DNA from: JBDHWI01 sp964590135
Lineage (GTDB): Bacteria > Chloroflexota > Anaerolineae > J036 > Brachytrichaceae
NCBI GenBank assembly: GCA_964590135.1
Contig: CAZPVX010000021.1
Span: forward strand, 1-64,000
DNA: 64,000 nucleotides
Direction: 5' to 3'
The notes beneath the pieces are model-generated. The model worked only from the letters and a program-made list of their open reading frames with translations. It was not told the DNA's origin and ran no database searches. The translations under genes and the position numbers were made by a program. Below, one piece after another: positions 25,009 to 33,203 of this stretch (its first letter is position 1; every line of letters begins with the position of its first letter).

Positions 25009-26085
25009 TTACTGCCACCAGTCCTTGCGTGAGCGCGGATCGAGGAAGGCGGCGCGGTCGCGGATGGCGACGGTCACGCTGCTGCCATCTGCGTAGCCGA
25101 CGGTTTGCCCGTTGCGCAGGCCAGGCAGCAGGCCGGTGGCGCGCCGGCCCTGCTGCACCTGCGCGCGATATTGCGCCACCAGCGCTGGATCGACACAGAA
25201 GTTCATCAAATGAACGATATAGCCATCGCTCACCGAGTCCTGACGCGTGTAAGCGATGGTTAGCTCGCGCTCGCCGGCATACAGCACCAACGCCACAATC
25301 GCATTGTTCCAGATCGCCGGCGCGCGGCGCGGGATGAATAGCCGCTCGCCCGGCGCGGCGGCCACGTCGATCGCCGATGCCGCCCACTGTGCATTTGCTG
25401 CGCCCCGCGTGCCGTAGGGCGGGCCGCCAGCCTCGCTCCAGATCCAGTCGAAATGCTGATACACGGCAGTGATCGCGGGAATGCGGTTTGGCTCGAAGAT
25501 GCCGCTGAGCTTGGGCGCGTTTCCGTCGCTTGCGCCGTTGTAATCGACCAGCGTGAGCGGCGCGCCTGATGGCGCAAGCCCCATCACCGACAGCCTCAAA
25601 TCCGCGTTTTCGTCGCTGATTGCATTGTTCTTATAGGCCGGCCCATCGTAAGGCACCAGCTCGTATTGCTCGCCACTCGGGATGCAGCTTGTGCTGTTTA
25701 CGGCGGCCATCGCCATTGCGGCGGGCTGAACCGGAATGGCGGTTGGCGATGGCGCTGGAATGGCGGTTGGCAAGGGTGCTGTGGTCGGCGCCGGCGGCAA
25801 CGTCACCAGCATGATGAGTGTTTCTGTCGGCGGCTGCGCCGGCGCGTCGGTGGGCAAAGGCGCTTGCGTGGCCGGCGGCTCGGGCGTGGGAGATGGCATC
25901 GCCGTCGGCGCCATGGTCGCTGTGGCCGGCGCAGTGGGCAATGCAGCGACCGCCGGCGCGTTGCGAGTCGGCGTCGGGTAATACGTGACCGGGATGGGCG
26001 CGCCGGCGTTGGGTGATGCCGGCGCGCTGCCGCCGCAGGCCACCAGCAGCATCGCCAGCGCGACCCATGGAACGAGCGACTTCAT
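25009..26085 (-). CDS. Secreted lipoprotein of unknown function, paralogue B
   Basis: 358 residues. A lipoprotein signal ends in LLVAC with C17, followed by a long low-complexity linker rich in P, T and A (about 20-120), typical of proteins held away from the membrane. The C-terminal 230 residues match paralogue A (24000-24869) with the same conserved Cys, the GYIVHLMNFCVDPALVAQYR strand and the terminal DPRSRKDWW. The two genes are 139 bp apart on the same strand and most likely arose by tandem duplication. They differ in anchoring: one is lipidated with a linker and one has a plain signal peptide. No catalytic motif is visible. Confidence 0.8.
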   Translation of the reverse strand: MKSLVPWVALAMLLVACGGSAPASPNAGAPIPVTYYPTPTRNAPAVAALPTAPATATMAPTAMPSPTPEPPATQAPLPTDAPAQPPTETLIMLVTLPPAPTTAPLPTAIPAPSPTAIPVQPAAMAMAAVNSTSCIPSGEQYELVPYDGPAYKNNAISDENADLRLSVMGLAPSGAPLTLVDYNGASDGNAPKLSGIFEPNRIPAITAVYQHFDWIWSEAGGPPYGTRGAANAQWAASAIDVAAAPGERLFIPRRAPAIWNNAIVALVLYAGERELTIAYTRQDSVSDGYIVHLMNFCVDPALVAQYRAQVQQGRRATGLLPGLRNGQTVGYADGSSVTVAIRDRAAFLDPRSRKDWWQ

Positions 26086-26132
26086 GCGTGTTGCGCCATG
26101 TTATCAGAGGATTTTTTGCGGCTGAGAAAAGT

Positions 26133-26160
26133 GAACACGCCCTGTGAAAAGGGCGTGTTC
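26133..26160 (-). terminator. Intrinsic-type terminator after the AceE-like gene
   Basis: GAACACGCCC (26133-26142) and GGGCGTGTTC (26151-26160) pair perfectly over an 8-nt loop. On the minus strand it is followed by ACTTTTCTC. It lies between the stop of the AceE-like gene (26204) and the paralogue B start (26085). Confidence 0.65.
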
Positions 26161-26203
26161 GCTTCCATGACAATCCTTGTCTGTTGTCAGTGAATCCCTG
26201 GGA

Positions 26204-28549
26204 TCAAAAAACCTCATCCACCAAGGCGAACCCATTTGCGATGATGCTCTCCGCGTCGATGTGGAAATAGCGATACAGGTCGTCACGCAAGCCGGACTGG
26301 CCGAACTTTGTCACGCCCAGCGCGCGGGTCTTCTGGCCGAATACGCTGCCGGCCCATGCCAGCGCATGCGGCGCGGCGTCGTGCACCGTCAACACGGGCG
26401 CGTGGCGCATGCCTTCTGGGATCAATGTTGCCAGATGATGGTTGTCATCGCCGCGCCGTTGCGCCTCATACCAACCATCGTAGGCGCGGCGCGGGTTGGT
26501 GAGATGAATCACGTTCACCGCCACGCCTTCCGCCTCAAGATAGTCTGCTGCCTGCAATGCCTCCGGCACCATCACCCCGCAGGTGATGATGTGGAGCATC
26601 TCCATTCCCCCGCTTGTTTGGGGCATGGCTTTGATTTGATACCCGCCGGCCAACGCCTGCCGGCGCAATTCGCCTTTGCCCAGCCGCTCCAGCGCCGGCT
26701 TCATCAAACTTTGGTCGATGGGTTTGGTTGACAGGCGCAGATAGGAACTGCGGCCATGCTCGCGGTCGCAGCACTGCTTGATCGCCTCGCACAGCGCCCA
26801 CTCGGTTTCCAGCGCAAACGCCGGCTCGTAGAAATCCGTATCTGGCAGCTCGATGCCGATCGAAGGTGTGATGCTGGATTGGTGCGCGCCGCCCTCCGGC
26901 GCCAGCGTCACGCCGCTGGGCGTCGCCGCGTAGATATATTTCGCGCCGGAATAGACGCCGTAGATGTTTGCATCCAGGCCGCGGCACACGAATGGGTCAT
27001 ACACCGTGCCGATGGGGAAGAGCAGTTGTCCGTTGATCTCGTGCGAGAGCCCCATCTGACCCAACAGCGAGAACAGATTCATCTCTGCGATGCCCATCTC
27101 GATATGCCGGCCCTGCGCGTTGTGCTTCCAGTTCAAGACGCGGTTGCGTCCGGCCTCGTAGTCCTTTGCGTCGCGCAGCGAGTAGGTGCCGACTTTGTTG
27201 ATCCACCCGCCGAGGTTGGTCGAGATTGACACGTCTGCCGACGTGGTGATGATGCGCTCGCCCACCTTTGGCACGTCGCCCAATCGCAGGATGGCGCGGC
27301 CAAAGGCTTCCTGTGTGGACACGATTGGCATCTGTGTTGCCTCGAATTCATCCGGCACATCACTGGCCTGCACCGGCACCGGCCGCGTAGCCTTCGACAG
27401 TTGCAACTCACGCGCGCGCAGTGCGCACCAGCGCGCTTCGGGCGTGCCTGCGGCGAAGCCATCCCATTGCGTCGCTTCGGTCAGGCCGAGCGAATCGCGC
27501 ATCTCATGGATGCGGTCGGCGTTGATCACTGCGCCATGGTTGGCCGGATCGCCGGCGATGGGCAGGCTATAGCCCTTGATGGTGTAGGCGAAGATCACGG
27601 TGGGCCGGTCGGTCACACGCTCGCTCTCGCACATGCGGTCGATCAGCACGCGCAGGTCATGGCCGCCGAGATTGGCGAGCAGCGCCGGCAGTTTCTCGTC
27701 ACTCACATCTGCAATGCTCTGCAAAATCTCGCTGCCGCGCGCGCGTTGTGCCAACGTCTCGCGCACCACAGCGCCGGCGCTGCGGATGAGGTGCTGGTAT
27801 TCCTCATTGCTCATCTCATCGATGCACTGACGCAGGGCATCACCGCCTGGCCGTCTGAACGCAGCTTCCAGATCGAGGCCATACTTCGCCTCGATCACAT
27901 TCCACTGACAGGCTGCAAAGAGCTGCTTGAGCTTGTCACCGCGCACGCCCGGGGTGATGCGGTCGAGCGATTGGCGGTTGAAGTCGACGATCCACAAGGT
28001 GTTTGGAAGGCGCTGCAGTTCCTCTTCGATCAACGCTTCCCACACGTTGCCCTCGTCCAACTCAGCGTCGCCGCTGATGGCGATGAAGCGGTTGTGTGTG
28101 GTATCGCCAAAATGGGCGTGGGCATATTGCTGCACCAGTGCGGCAAAGGTTGGCGCCACTGGTCCCAGCCCCATCGATCCGCCGCTGAAATCGACCGGCG
28201 AGATGTCCTTCGTCCGGCTAGGATACGACTGGATGCCGCCAAACTCGCGCAGGGTGGTGAGATACCGCTGTGGCAGCACGTTCAACAAGTACATTGCCGC
28301 GTGATATACCGGCGAGGCGTGCGGCTTCACCAGCACACGATCCGTCGACTTGAGAAAATAAAAATACAGCGCAGTGAGGATGCTGACTGATGATGCAGCG
28401 CTGGCCTGATGCCCGCCAACCTTCACCTTGTCGGGGTTGGGGCGCACGTTGTTGGCGTGATGGATCATCGCCGTGCTGAGCCAGAGCAATTTCTGCTCGA
28501 TGTTTTGCAGTGTGCTGATCGTGTCACTTTCGGGTGTGTGAAGCGTCAT
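26204..28549 (-). CDS. AceE-like pyruvate dehydrogenase E1 / transketolase-family thiamine-diphosphate enzyme
   Basis: About 781 residues with three transketolase-type domains. The thiamine-diphosphate motif is GDAELDEG...DFNRQSLD. The N-terminal GGHQASAASSVSILTALYFY and the SYPSRTKDISPVDFSGGSMG region resemble the homodimeric E1 (AceE) group, as does the C-terminal TVHDAAPHALAWAGSVFGQK...KFGQSGLRDDLYRYF. It is shorter than E. coli AceE (about 887). No E2 or E3 gene is nearby, so a free-standing transketolase-like role is possible. The start ATG 28549 is chosen because AGGAG (complement of 28554-28558) sits 4-5 nt upstream; an in-frame ATG at 28597 overlaps the GntR stop. It is co-transcribed with the regulator. 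Confidence 0.85.
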   Translation of the reverse strand: MTLHTPESDTISTLQNIEQKLLWLSTAMIHHANNVRPNPDKVKVGGHQASAASSVSILTALYFYFLKSTDRVLVKPHASPVYHAAMYLLNVLPQRYLTTLREFGGIQSYPSRTKDISPVDFSGGSMGLGPVAPTFAALVQQYAHAHFGDTTHNRFIAISGDAELDEGNVWEALIEEELQRLPNTLWIVDFNRQSLDRITPGVRGDKLKQLFAACQWNVIEAKYGLDLEAAFRRPGGDALRQCIDEMSNEEYQHLIRSAGAVVRETLAQRARGSEILQSIADVSDEKLPALLANLGGHDLRVLIDRMCESERVTDRPTVIFAYTIKGYSLPIAGDPANHGAVINADRIHEMRDSLGLTEATQWDGFAAGTPEARWCALRARELQLSKATRPVPVQASDVPDEFEATQMPIVSTQEAFGRAILRLGDVPKVGERIITTSADVSISTNLGGWINKVGTYSLRDAKDYEAGRNRVLNWKHNAQGRHIEMGIAEMNLFSLLGQMGLSHEINGQLLFPIGTVYDPFVCRGLDANIYGVYSGAKYIYAATPSGVTLAPEGGAHQSSITPSIGIELPDTDFYEPAFALETEWALCEAIKQCCDREHGRSSYLRLSTKPIDQSLMKPALERLGKGELRRQALAGGYQIKAMPQTSGGMEMLHIITCGVMVPEALQAADYLEAEGVAVNVIHLTNPRRAYDGWYEAQRRGDDNHHLATLIPEGMRHAPVLTVHDAAPHALAWAGSVFGQKTRALGVTKFGQSGLRDDLYRYFHIDAESIIANGFALVDEVF

Positions 28550-28593
28550 TTTTCTCCTGAATGATTCTTCCTGCCTATCGTGTCTCTTCGTCG

Positions 28594-29253
28594 TCATGGA
28601 TTTGCGCGCAGCTTCGCCACCATCTTTTTTGATGCCTGTGCGAGGTGTTTTGCCATCTGCTCAGCGGCGGCATCTGCATTCCCGCGCTGCACTGCCTTCA
28701 GAATCACGCGGTGCTGCCGCTGCGCTTCGGCGTGATAGTCAACGCTGGTGAGGTAGTGCACCACGTAGCGCTGCACATTTGCGTGCAGGGCGCGGATGGC
28801 ATCGAACAGGCGCGGCATGTTGCACGGGTGATACAGTGTGGCGTGAAATTCCCAGTTCAATTCGCTCCATTTCAACGCGTTGTGCTCGTCGTCCATGATC
28901 GCGATCAGGCTCTCGGCGCGGATGACGCTGGCTCTGTTGAAACAGGGGATTGCGCGCCGCAGCGCCAGCGTCTCCAGCGCGATGCGCATGGCGTAGATTT
29001 CATCGACTTCTTCCGCCGACAATGCCGACACCATCGCGCCGCGATTTGGGTAGAACGTCACCAGCCCCTCGGCGCGCAATTGCAGCAGCGCTTCGCGAAT
29101 GGGAATCTTGCTCACGCCGAACTGCGCAGCGATCTCATCCTGAGGCAGCGGCTGGCTGCTCTTGTATTCACCTTGCAGAATGGCGCGCCGCAACTCGCCG
29201 GCGATCCAGTCCGGCGTATTGGCGGCGCGGGGACGGGTCAGCATTGCAACCAT
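28594..29253 (-). CDS. GntR-family (FCD) transcriptional regulator
   Basis: 219 residues. The N-terminal winged helix (about 10-75) carries LPQDEIAAQFGVSKIPIREA, the GntR recognition helix, then LRAEGLVTFYPNRGAMVS. The C-terminal FCD ligand domain (about 85-205) has histidines spaced for metal binding (WEFHATLYH, and a later QHRVILKAV). It lies directly upstream of the AceE-like gene on the same strand and probably senses its substrate or product, a small organic acid. A palindromic GTATAC core 22 bp upstream of its start suggests autoregulation. Confidence 0.92.
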   Translation of the reverse strand: MVAMLTRPRAANTPDWIAGELRRAILQGEYKSSQPLPQDEIAAQFGVSKIPIREALLQLRAEGLVTFYPNRGAMVSALSAEEVDEIYAMRIALETLALRRAIPCFNRASVIRAESLIAIMDDEHNALKWSELNWEFHATLYHPCNMPRLFDAIRALHANVQRYVVHYLTSVDYHAEAQRQHRVILKAVQRGNADAAAEQMAKHLAQASKKMVAKLRANP

Positions 29254-29273
29254 GGATGGATTGCGATTCTACG

Positions 29274-29281
29274 TGTATACG
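29274..29281. promoter_or_regulatory. Candidate GntR/FCD operator
   Basis: TGTATACG, with the perfect core GTATAC at 29275-29280, matches seven of eight positions of the FadR-subfamily consensus yGTMKACy. It lies about 20 bp upstream of the regulator ATG and between it and xpt. Binding is inferred. Confidence 0.4.
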
Positions 29282-29303
29282 ATTTAAGGTCAAATCGATC
29301 TGT

Positions 29304-29321
29304 GGCGCAGGTTTCTGCGCC
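29304..29321. repeat. Short inverted repeat between gntR and xpt
   Basis: GGCGCAG (29304-29310) and CTGCGCC (29315-29321) form a 7-bp stem with a GTTT loop. There is no T-run and no purine-riboswitch core around it. Confidence 0.3.
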
Positions 29322-29355
29322 TGCATGTCCGGTGTGCGCCGGCAGCGTCTCAATG

Positions 29356-29361
29356 TAACAT
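29356..29361 (+). promoter_or_regulatory. Candidate -10 element for leaderless xpt
   Basis: TAACAT ends 9 nt before the xpt ATG at 29371, and no Shine-Dalgarno is present. The -35 element is not obvious. Confidence 0.3.
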
Positions 29362-29370
29362 TCAGCTGAC

Positions 29371-29940
29371 ATGAAAGCCCTCGAAGACAAAATCCTTGCC
29401 GAAGGCCAGAATCTGGGCCAAGGCATCTTGAAGGTGGATTCCTTCGTCAATCATCAGGTGGATCCGGTGTTGATGTTCGATTGCGGCGCCGAGTTTGCGC
29501 GGCTGTTTGGCGGTGTCGGCGCGACGAAGGTGCTTACTGCCGAGATCAGCGGCATCGCGCCGGCGCTCGCCACTGCCTACGCCCTGCGCATCCCGGTCGT
29601 CTACGCGCGCAAAACCAAACCCATCACCATGCCCGACACAGTGTTTCTCACCACTGCGCCCTCGCATACCAAGAAGCGCGATGTGGAAATCATGGCGTCG
29701 CCGGAATATCTGAGCACCGGCGAGCGTGTGCTCATCATCGATGATTTTCTGGCCTCTGGCCAGACCATCCTTGCGCTCGCGCGCATCGCCAAGGCCGCCG
29801 GCGCTGAGATCGTTGGCATCGGCGCGTTGATCGAGAAAACCTTTGAAGGTGGGCGCGCCTCACTGGGTGTGCTGGGTGTGCCAATCCACGCGCTCGCCCG
29901 CATCAGTGACATGAGCGAGGGCAGGATCATTTTTGGGTGA
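29371..29940 (+). CDS. xpt: Xanthine phosphoribosyltransferase
   Basis: 189 residues, close to the 194 of B. subtilis Xpt. It converts xanthine and PRPP to XMP in purine salvage, in the cytoplasm. The start KALEDKILAEGQNLGQGILK is family-typical, VNHQVDPVLM follows, and the PRPP-binding loop VLIIDDFLASGQT is at about 120-132. No purine riboswitch is visible in the 117 bp upstream. The start is ATG 29371. It is followed 69 bp later by an M23 peptidase gene, which is probably independent. Confidence 0.94.
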   Translation: MKALEDKILAEGQNLGQGILKVDSFVNHQVDPVLMFDCGAEFARLFGGVGATKVLTAEISGIAPALATAYALRIPVVYARKTKPITMPDTVFLTTAPSHTKKRDVEIMASPEYLSTGERVLIIDDFLASGQTILALARIAKAAGAEIVGIGALIEKTFEGGRASLGVLGVPIHALARISDMSEGRIIFG

Positions 29941-29996
29941 TCCGGGTTCTGACTCGTGCATTCCCAAAGCCTCATCTGGCTCACAGTTTTTCTGCC

Positions 29997-30002
29997 TACA
30001 CT
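29997..30002 (+). promoter_or_regulatory. Candidate -10 element for leaderless M23 gene
   Basis: TACACT ends 7 nt before the ATG at 30010, the start that gives a proper signal peptide. Confidence 0.3.
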
Positions 30003-30009
30003 CGCGCGC

Positions 30010-30723
30010 ATGAGCAAATCGCGCCGGTTTTCGCTGCTGCACGCTGCATTCGTTTTCGTCTCACTGGCGGCCATCGCGCTGACTTCGCTTCAGCCGGCTG
30101 TCGCGCAAGCGCAGGCGCCGTTCAGCCTGCCCTTTGCCGAACCTGCCGGCCCTGAGACGTGGCTGCTGGGTCAGGTGTATGGCAACAGCGTGGGCGCGTT
30201 CGCCCGTCGCCGCGAGTGGTATCAAGCCGGCCAGGGCATCCACTTCGGCATCGACTTCTCTGCAAAATGTGGCACACCCGTTGCCGCCATCGGCGATGGC
30301 ACGGTGTTGAAGGTCGATGCGCGGGAGCATGGCTCCGCGCCGCACAATTTGCTCATTGCCCACCCCAATGGCTATACGTCGCTCTATGGTCACCTGCTTG
30401 AACGGCCAGGCGTGAATGTGGGTGATAGCGTGAAACGAGGGCAGGTTGTTGCGAAGACCGGTGACCCCGATTTGACGTGCACCTCGCGTCCGCATTTGCA
30501 TCTCGAAATTCGCGATCGCACACTCGGCAAAGCGTTCAATGCACATCGTCTGATCGACGCCGACTGGGATATGCTCTCGCTCGTCGGCTCATTTGGGCGT
30601 GGATTTCAGCGCGATCTGGATGACCCGCGCAAGTGGCAGAGCGTGTACGACCAGCCCGACATTCGCTTTGGGGGTCCGCTCATCAATGAGTTCGCAAACA
30701 CATGGCCGCAGGATTGGCGCTGA
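30010..30723 (+). CDS. Secreted M23-family peptidase (LytM-like)
   Basis: 237 residues. The start at 30010 gives MSKSRRFSLLHAAFVFVSLA, a signal peptide that probably ends near AVAQAQA. The zinc endopeptidase domain has HFGIDF (His and Asp ligands), GHLLERPGVNVGDSVKRGQV and the catalytic HLHLEI. Substrates of this family are peptide cross-bridges of peptidoglycan or related polymers. A C-terminal segment of about 50 residues (after RLIDADWD) is extra. Unlike the two LysM-M23 proteins at 58-61 kb, it has no LysM domain. Confidence 0.9.
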   Translation: MSKSRRFSLLHAAFVFVSLAAIALTSLQPAVAQAQAPFSLPFAEPAGPETWLLGQVYGNSVGAFARRREWYQAGQGIHFGIDFSAKCGTPVAAIGDGTVLKVDAREHGSAPHNLLIAHPNGYTSLYGHLLERPGVNVGDSVKRGQVVAKTGDPDLTCTSRPHLHLEIRDRTLGKAFNAHRLIDADWDMLSLVGSFGRGFQRDLDDPRKWQSVYDQPDIRFGGPLINEFANTWPQDWR

Positions 30724-30747
30724 GGCAATGGGTGACAGACTAACAGG

Positions 30748-31887
30748 ATGCCGATGAAAACGCTCTCTCTCCTTTCGGTGGCATTTGCGATGGCTGGTTG
30801 CGCGGCTGTACCGGCGGATGCGGTCACGGCGACGCGATCCGCCACGACCATCCCTGTGACTCTCGTTGCCACCGTTCCGCACGCGACTCAAGCAGCCACT
30901 GCCATCCCATCAACCGTGACCCCACAGCCCACCGCCGCGCCGCGCCTGACGTCGCAATTCACCCAGCTCACGCAAGGCGCGTGTTGTGTGCAGCCGGCGT
31001 TCTCGCCCGATGGCAACATGGTGATCTATCTCGACCGGCCTGCGTCGGATGCGCCGGCAGCCATCTGGGGCGTGCCGGTGAATGCGCCGCTGAGTGATCC
31101 GCAACGCATCACTGAAAGGCTCGGCCCGTTCAGCCGTGACATGACGCTCGTTGCCGACCTCATTCGCGGGCAAACTGTCATCGAACGATTGAGCGATGGG
31201 CAGCGCTGGACGATCAACAATGGCGGCCGGCAGGTGTCGTTCTCGCCGGATGGCCAGTTCATCGTGTGGGCGGTGCAGCAGGAGGCCGGCGGCTTTGATG
31301 TGCGGCGCTCCGATATATGGCTCGCAAAGGTGGATGGCACGCAGCGCCGACAGGTTGCAACCCGCTTTGGTGGCGGCGTGATTGCGTGGCTGCCCGATTC
31401 ACAGCGCGTATTGCTGGGCGGCAAGGTCAACCGCAACGCTGCGCTGTCAACTTTGAGCATGTTGTCGCTTGCCGATGGCGTCACCGACGACATTCTGCAA
31501 TATGAACGCATGCGCAGCCCGCTGCTCTCGCCCGATGGTCGCTGGCTGGCATTCCTTGTGGCCCAGGCGCGTGATGCCTCGCAGAATGGCATGTTCCTTC
31601 TGGATCTGGAAGCGGTGGAAGCGCAGCCGCAGCGATTGGATCTCTTTGGCGCGTATCGCTGGCGTGATGGCAATCGACTGCTGGTTGTGCCGGTGCAGGC
31701 CGGCGCGCCTTCGAATGAGTTGTGGCAGATCGACGCCGGCACGCTTGAAATGACCCAACTCATCGCTGCAAGCGCTGAATTGCCCTTCAAGATCGGGAAT
31801 GGCGATTGGGATGTGTCGCCAGATGGCGCGCGACTGGTCTACCTCAACGCGCGCGATCGCAATCTCTGGCTGGCACAACTGCCATAG
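30748..31887 (+). CDS. TolB-like beta-propeller lipoprotein
   Basis: 379 residues. The signal sequence ends in the lipobox MAGC (C18), followed by a Thr/Ala/Pro-rich linker to about residue 65. The rest has PD40/TolB-like repeats, recognised by FSPDGNMVIYLDRP, FSPDGQFIVWAV, LSPDGRWLAFLV and VSPDGARLVYLNARD, consistent with a six- or seven-bladed propeller on the outside of the membrane. No enzymatic residues are visible. The start may be ATG 30748 or ATG 30754. It converges with the M24 peptidase gene and shares a strong bidirectional terminator with it. Confidence 0.85.
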   Translation: MPMKTLSLLSVAFAMAGCAAVPADAVTATRSATTIPVTLVATVPHATQAATAIPSTVTPQPTAAPRLTSQFTQLTQGACCVQPAFSPDGNMVIYLDRPASDAPAAIWGVPVNAPLSDPQRITERLGPFSRDMTLVADLIRGQTVIERLSDGQRWTINNGGRQVSFSPDGQFIVWAVQQEAGGFDVRRSDIWLAKVDGTQRRQVATRFGGGVIAWLPDSQRVLLGGKVNRNAALSTLSMLSLADGVTDDILQYERMRSPLLSPDGRWLAFLVAQARDASQNGMFLLDLEAVEAQPQRLDLFGAYRWRDGNRLLVVPVQAGAPSNELWQIDAGTLEMTQLIAASAELPFKIGNGDWDVSPDGARLVYLNARDRNLWLAQLP

Positions 31888-31903
31888 AGGGCAAAGCCAG
31901 ATG

Positions 31904-31959
31904 GACAGGATTAACAAGGTGGATGAGCTTTCGTCTTATCCACCTTTGTTGATCCTGTC
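31904..31959. terminator. Bidirectional terminator between convergent genes
   Basis: Arms 31904-31924 and 31938-31959 pair over 21 positions with one mismatch and one bulged base, with a 13-nt loop. It lies between the TolB-like gene (stop 31887) and the M24 peptidase (stop 31965). The arm GACAGGATTAACAAGGTGGA resembles dispersed intergenic repeats. Confidence 0.65.
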
Positions 31960-31964
31960 AATAA

Positions 31965-33203
31965 CTACATCGGCACGACGAGGCTGCGGTCAAACGTTGT
32001 GAGTCGCTCCAACTTGCCGTTGAGGTCAAACCAGTAATCGTCCTCGACGCGCACACCCCAGCCGCCGCGCGGATCTTCGGGGTAATACAGCCCGGGTTCG
32101 TTGCACACGATGGTGCCAGGCTGAAACCTCTCCTCTGCGCGCCAACCCTTCAAGCTCATGCCGGGCGGCTCATGCACCTGCAAGCCGAAGCCGTGGCCGA
32201 GGCCATGTATGTAGCCGCTGGCCGCGTTGATGTCCACGCGCAGCGTCTGGTGTCCGCGCGCCTCGAACAGATCGCACACTGCCTCGTTGTAGACATAGGT
32301 GAAATCGTGCGTGTTGAACATGCCCTCAGCCATGTCGTGCGCCTGCATCACCAGTTCGTGCGCTTGCAGCACATGATCTGGCGCGTAGCCCAGCGACCAT
32401 GTGCGCGTGATGTCGCTGTGATAGCCGCCCGGGCCGGCGGGGAAGATGTCGAAGACGATGGTTTTGCCCAACTGGATTGGATCGGTTGGGTTGCCGCTGG
32501 CATGGGGGATGCCGGCGTCGCGCCCGATGGCGAAGATGCAATCGTGCATCGTCATGCCATTCGCGGCCACTTCGCGCCGGATGAAGGCCTTGCAATCGCC
32601 AATCGTCAGCGCTGCGCCGTCTGCCTTCATCAATGTCTCATTCGCCACGCGGTGCAATTTGAGAAAATCGCGCGTCGCGCCGATCACGGCCTCGGTCAAC
32701 TGGCAGGCCTGCCGAATCAGCGCTGCCTCGTGCGCGTCTTTGGTCACGCGCGCTGCACTGATCACGTCGTTTTCGCCCTCCGTCACTACCTCGCACACCT
32801 CCTCGCGCCTCAGGCCGCTGAGGAAGTTGAACGCGGTGTTGACCTGGTCTGCGCCATAGAAGCCGACCCGCCCGCTGACACCTGTGTCTGCCAGGATGCG
32901 CTTCATCACTTCAACTTTGGCGGCGTTGCGGTCGCCGGCCTTCTGCTTCAGCACTTCGGGGAATTTGTAGCTGGAGCGGTTGATCAGGTTCATGCCGGTC
33001 TTTGCGGCCTCCTCGCGCTCCATCGTGCCATGCACGATGAATGACTCGCCGCTGCGCTTTACGATGATGGCGCCGGCGGTCACATGCGCATCGCCGACAA
33101 AATAGGTGAAGGCAGCGTTCGCCGGCCCCAGGCCATCCGGCCCAAGCACGACGAGTGCATCGAGGTTGCGTTCCTGCATCAGGCGGGGAAGATCGGTTTT
33201 CAT
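31965..33203 (-). CDS. M24-family metallopeptidase (Xaa-Pro aminopeptidase-like)
   Basis: 412 residues. The N-terminal creatinase-like domain (about 1-165) is followed by a pita-bread peptidase fold. The five dinuclear-metal ligands are visible: Asp in IVFDIFPAG, Asp in GYHSDITRTWSLG, His in GHGFGLQVHE, Glu in VCNEPGLYYP and Glu in VRVEDDYWF. The substrate is probably a dipeptide or oligopeptide with Pro. Its ATG overlaps the stop of the upstream glycosyltransferase by four bases (ATGA), so it is the last gene of that transcription unit, although the functional link is unclear. Confidence 0.92.
   Translation of the reverse strand: MKTDLPRLMQERNLDALVVLGPDGLGPANAAFTYFVGDAHVTAGAIIVKRSGESFIVHGTMEREEAAKTGMNLINRSSYKFPEVLKQKAGDRNAAKVEVMKRILADTGVSGRVGFYGADQVNTAFNFLSGLRREEVCEVVTEGENDVISAARVTKDAHEAALIRQACQLTEAVIGATRDFLKLHRVANETLMKADGAALTIGDCKAFIRREVAANGMTMHDCIFAIGRDAGIPHASGNPTDPIQLGKTIVFDIFPAGPGGYHSDITRTWSLGYAPDHVLQAHELVMQAHDMAEGMFNTHDFTYVYNEAVCDLFEARGHQTLRVDINAASGYIHGLGHGFGLQVHEPPGMSLKGWRAEERFQPGTIVCNEPGLYYPEDPRGGWGVRVEDDYWFDLNGKLERLTTFDRSLVVPM

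Noticed and set aside
28550..28597. N-terminal extension of the AceE-like enzyme to ATG 28597
   Set aside because: The added residues look unconserved, and a strong AGGAG lies just before ATG 28549. The ATGA overlap with the regulator keeps it as an alternative only.
29281..29370. Purine riboswitch before xpt
   Set aside because: Only a short 7-bp hairpin is present. The three-way junction and conserved loop-loop bases of the purine aptamer are not visible.
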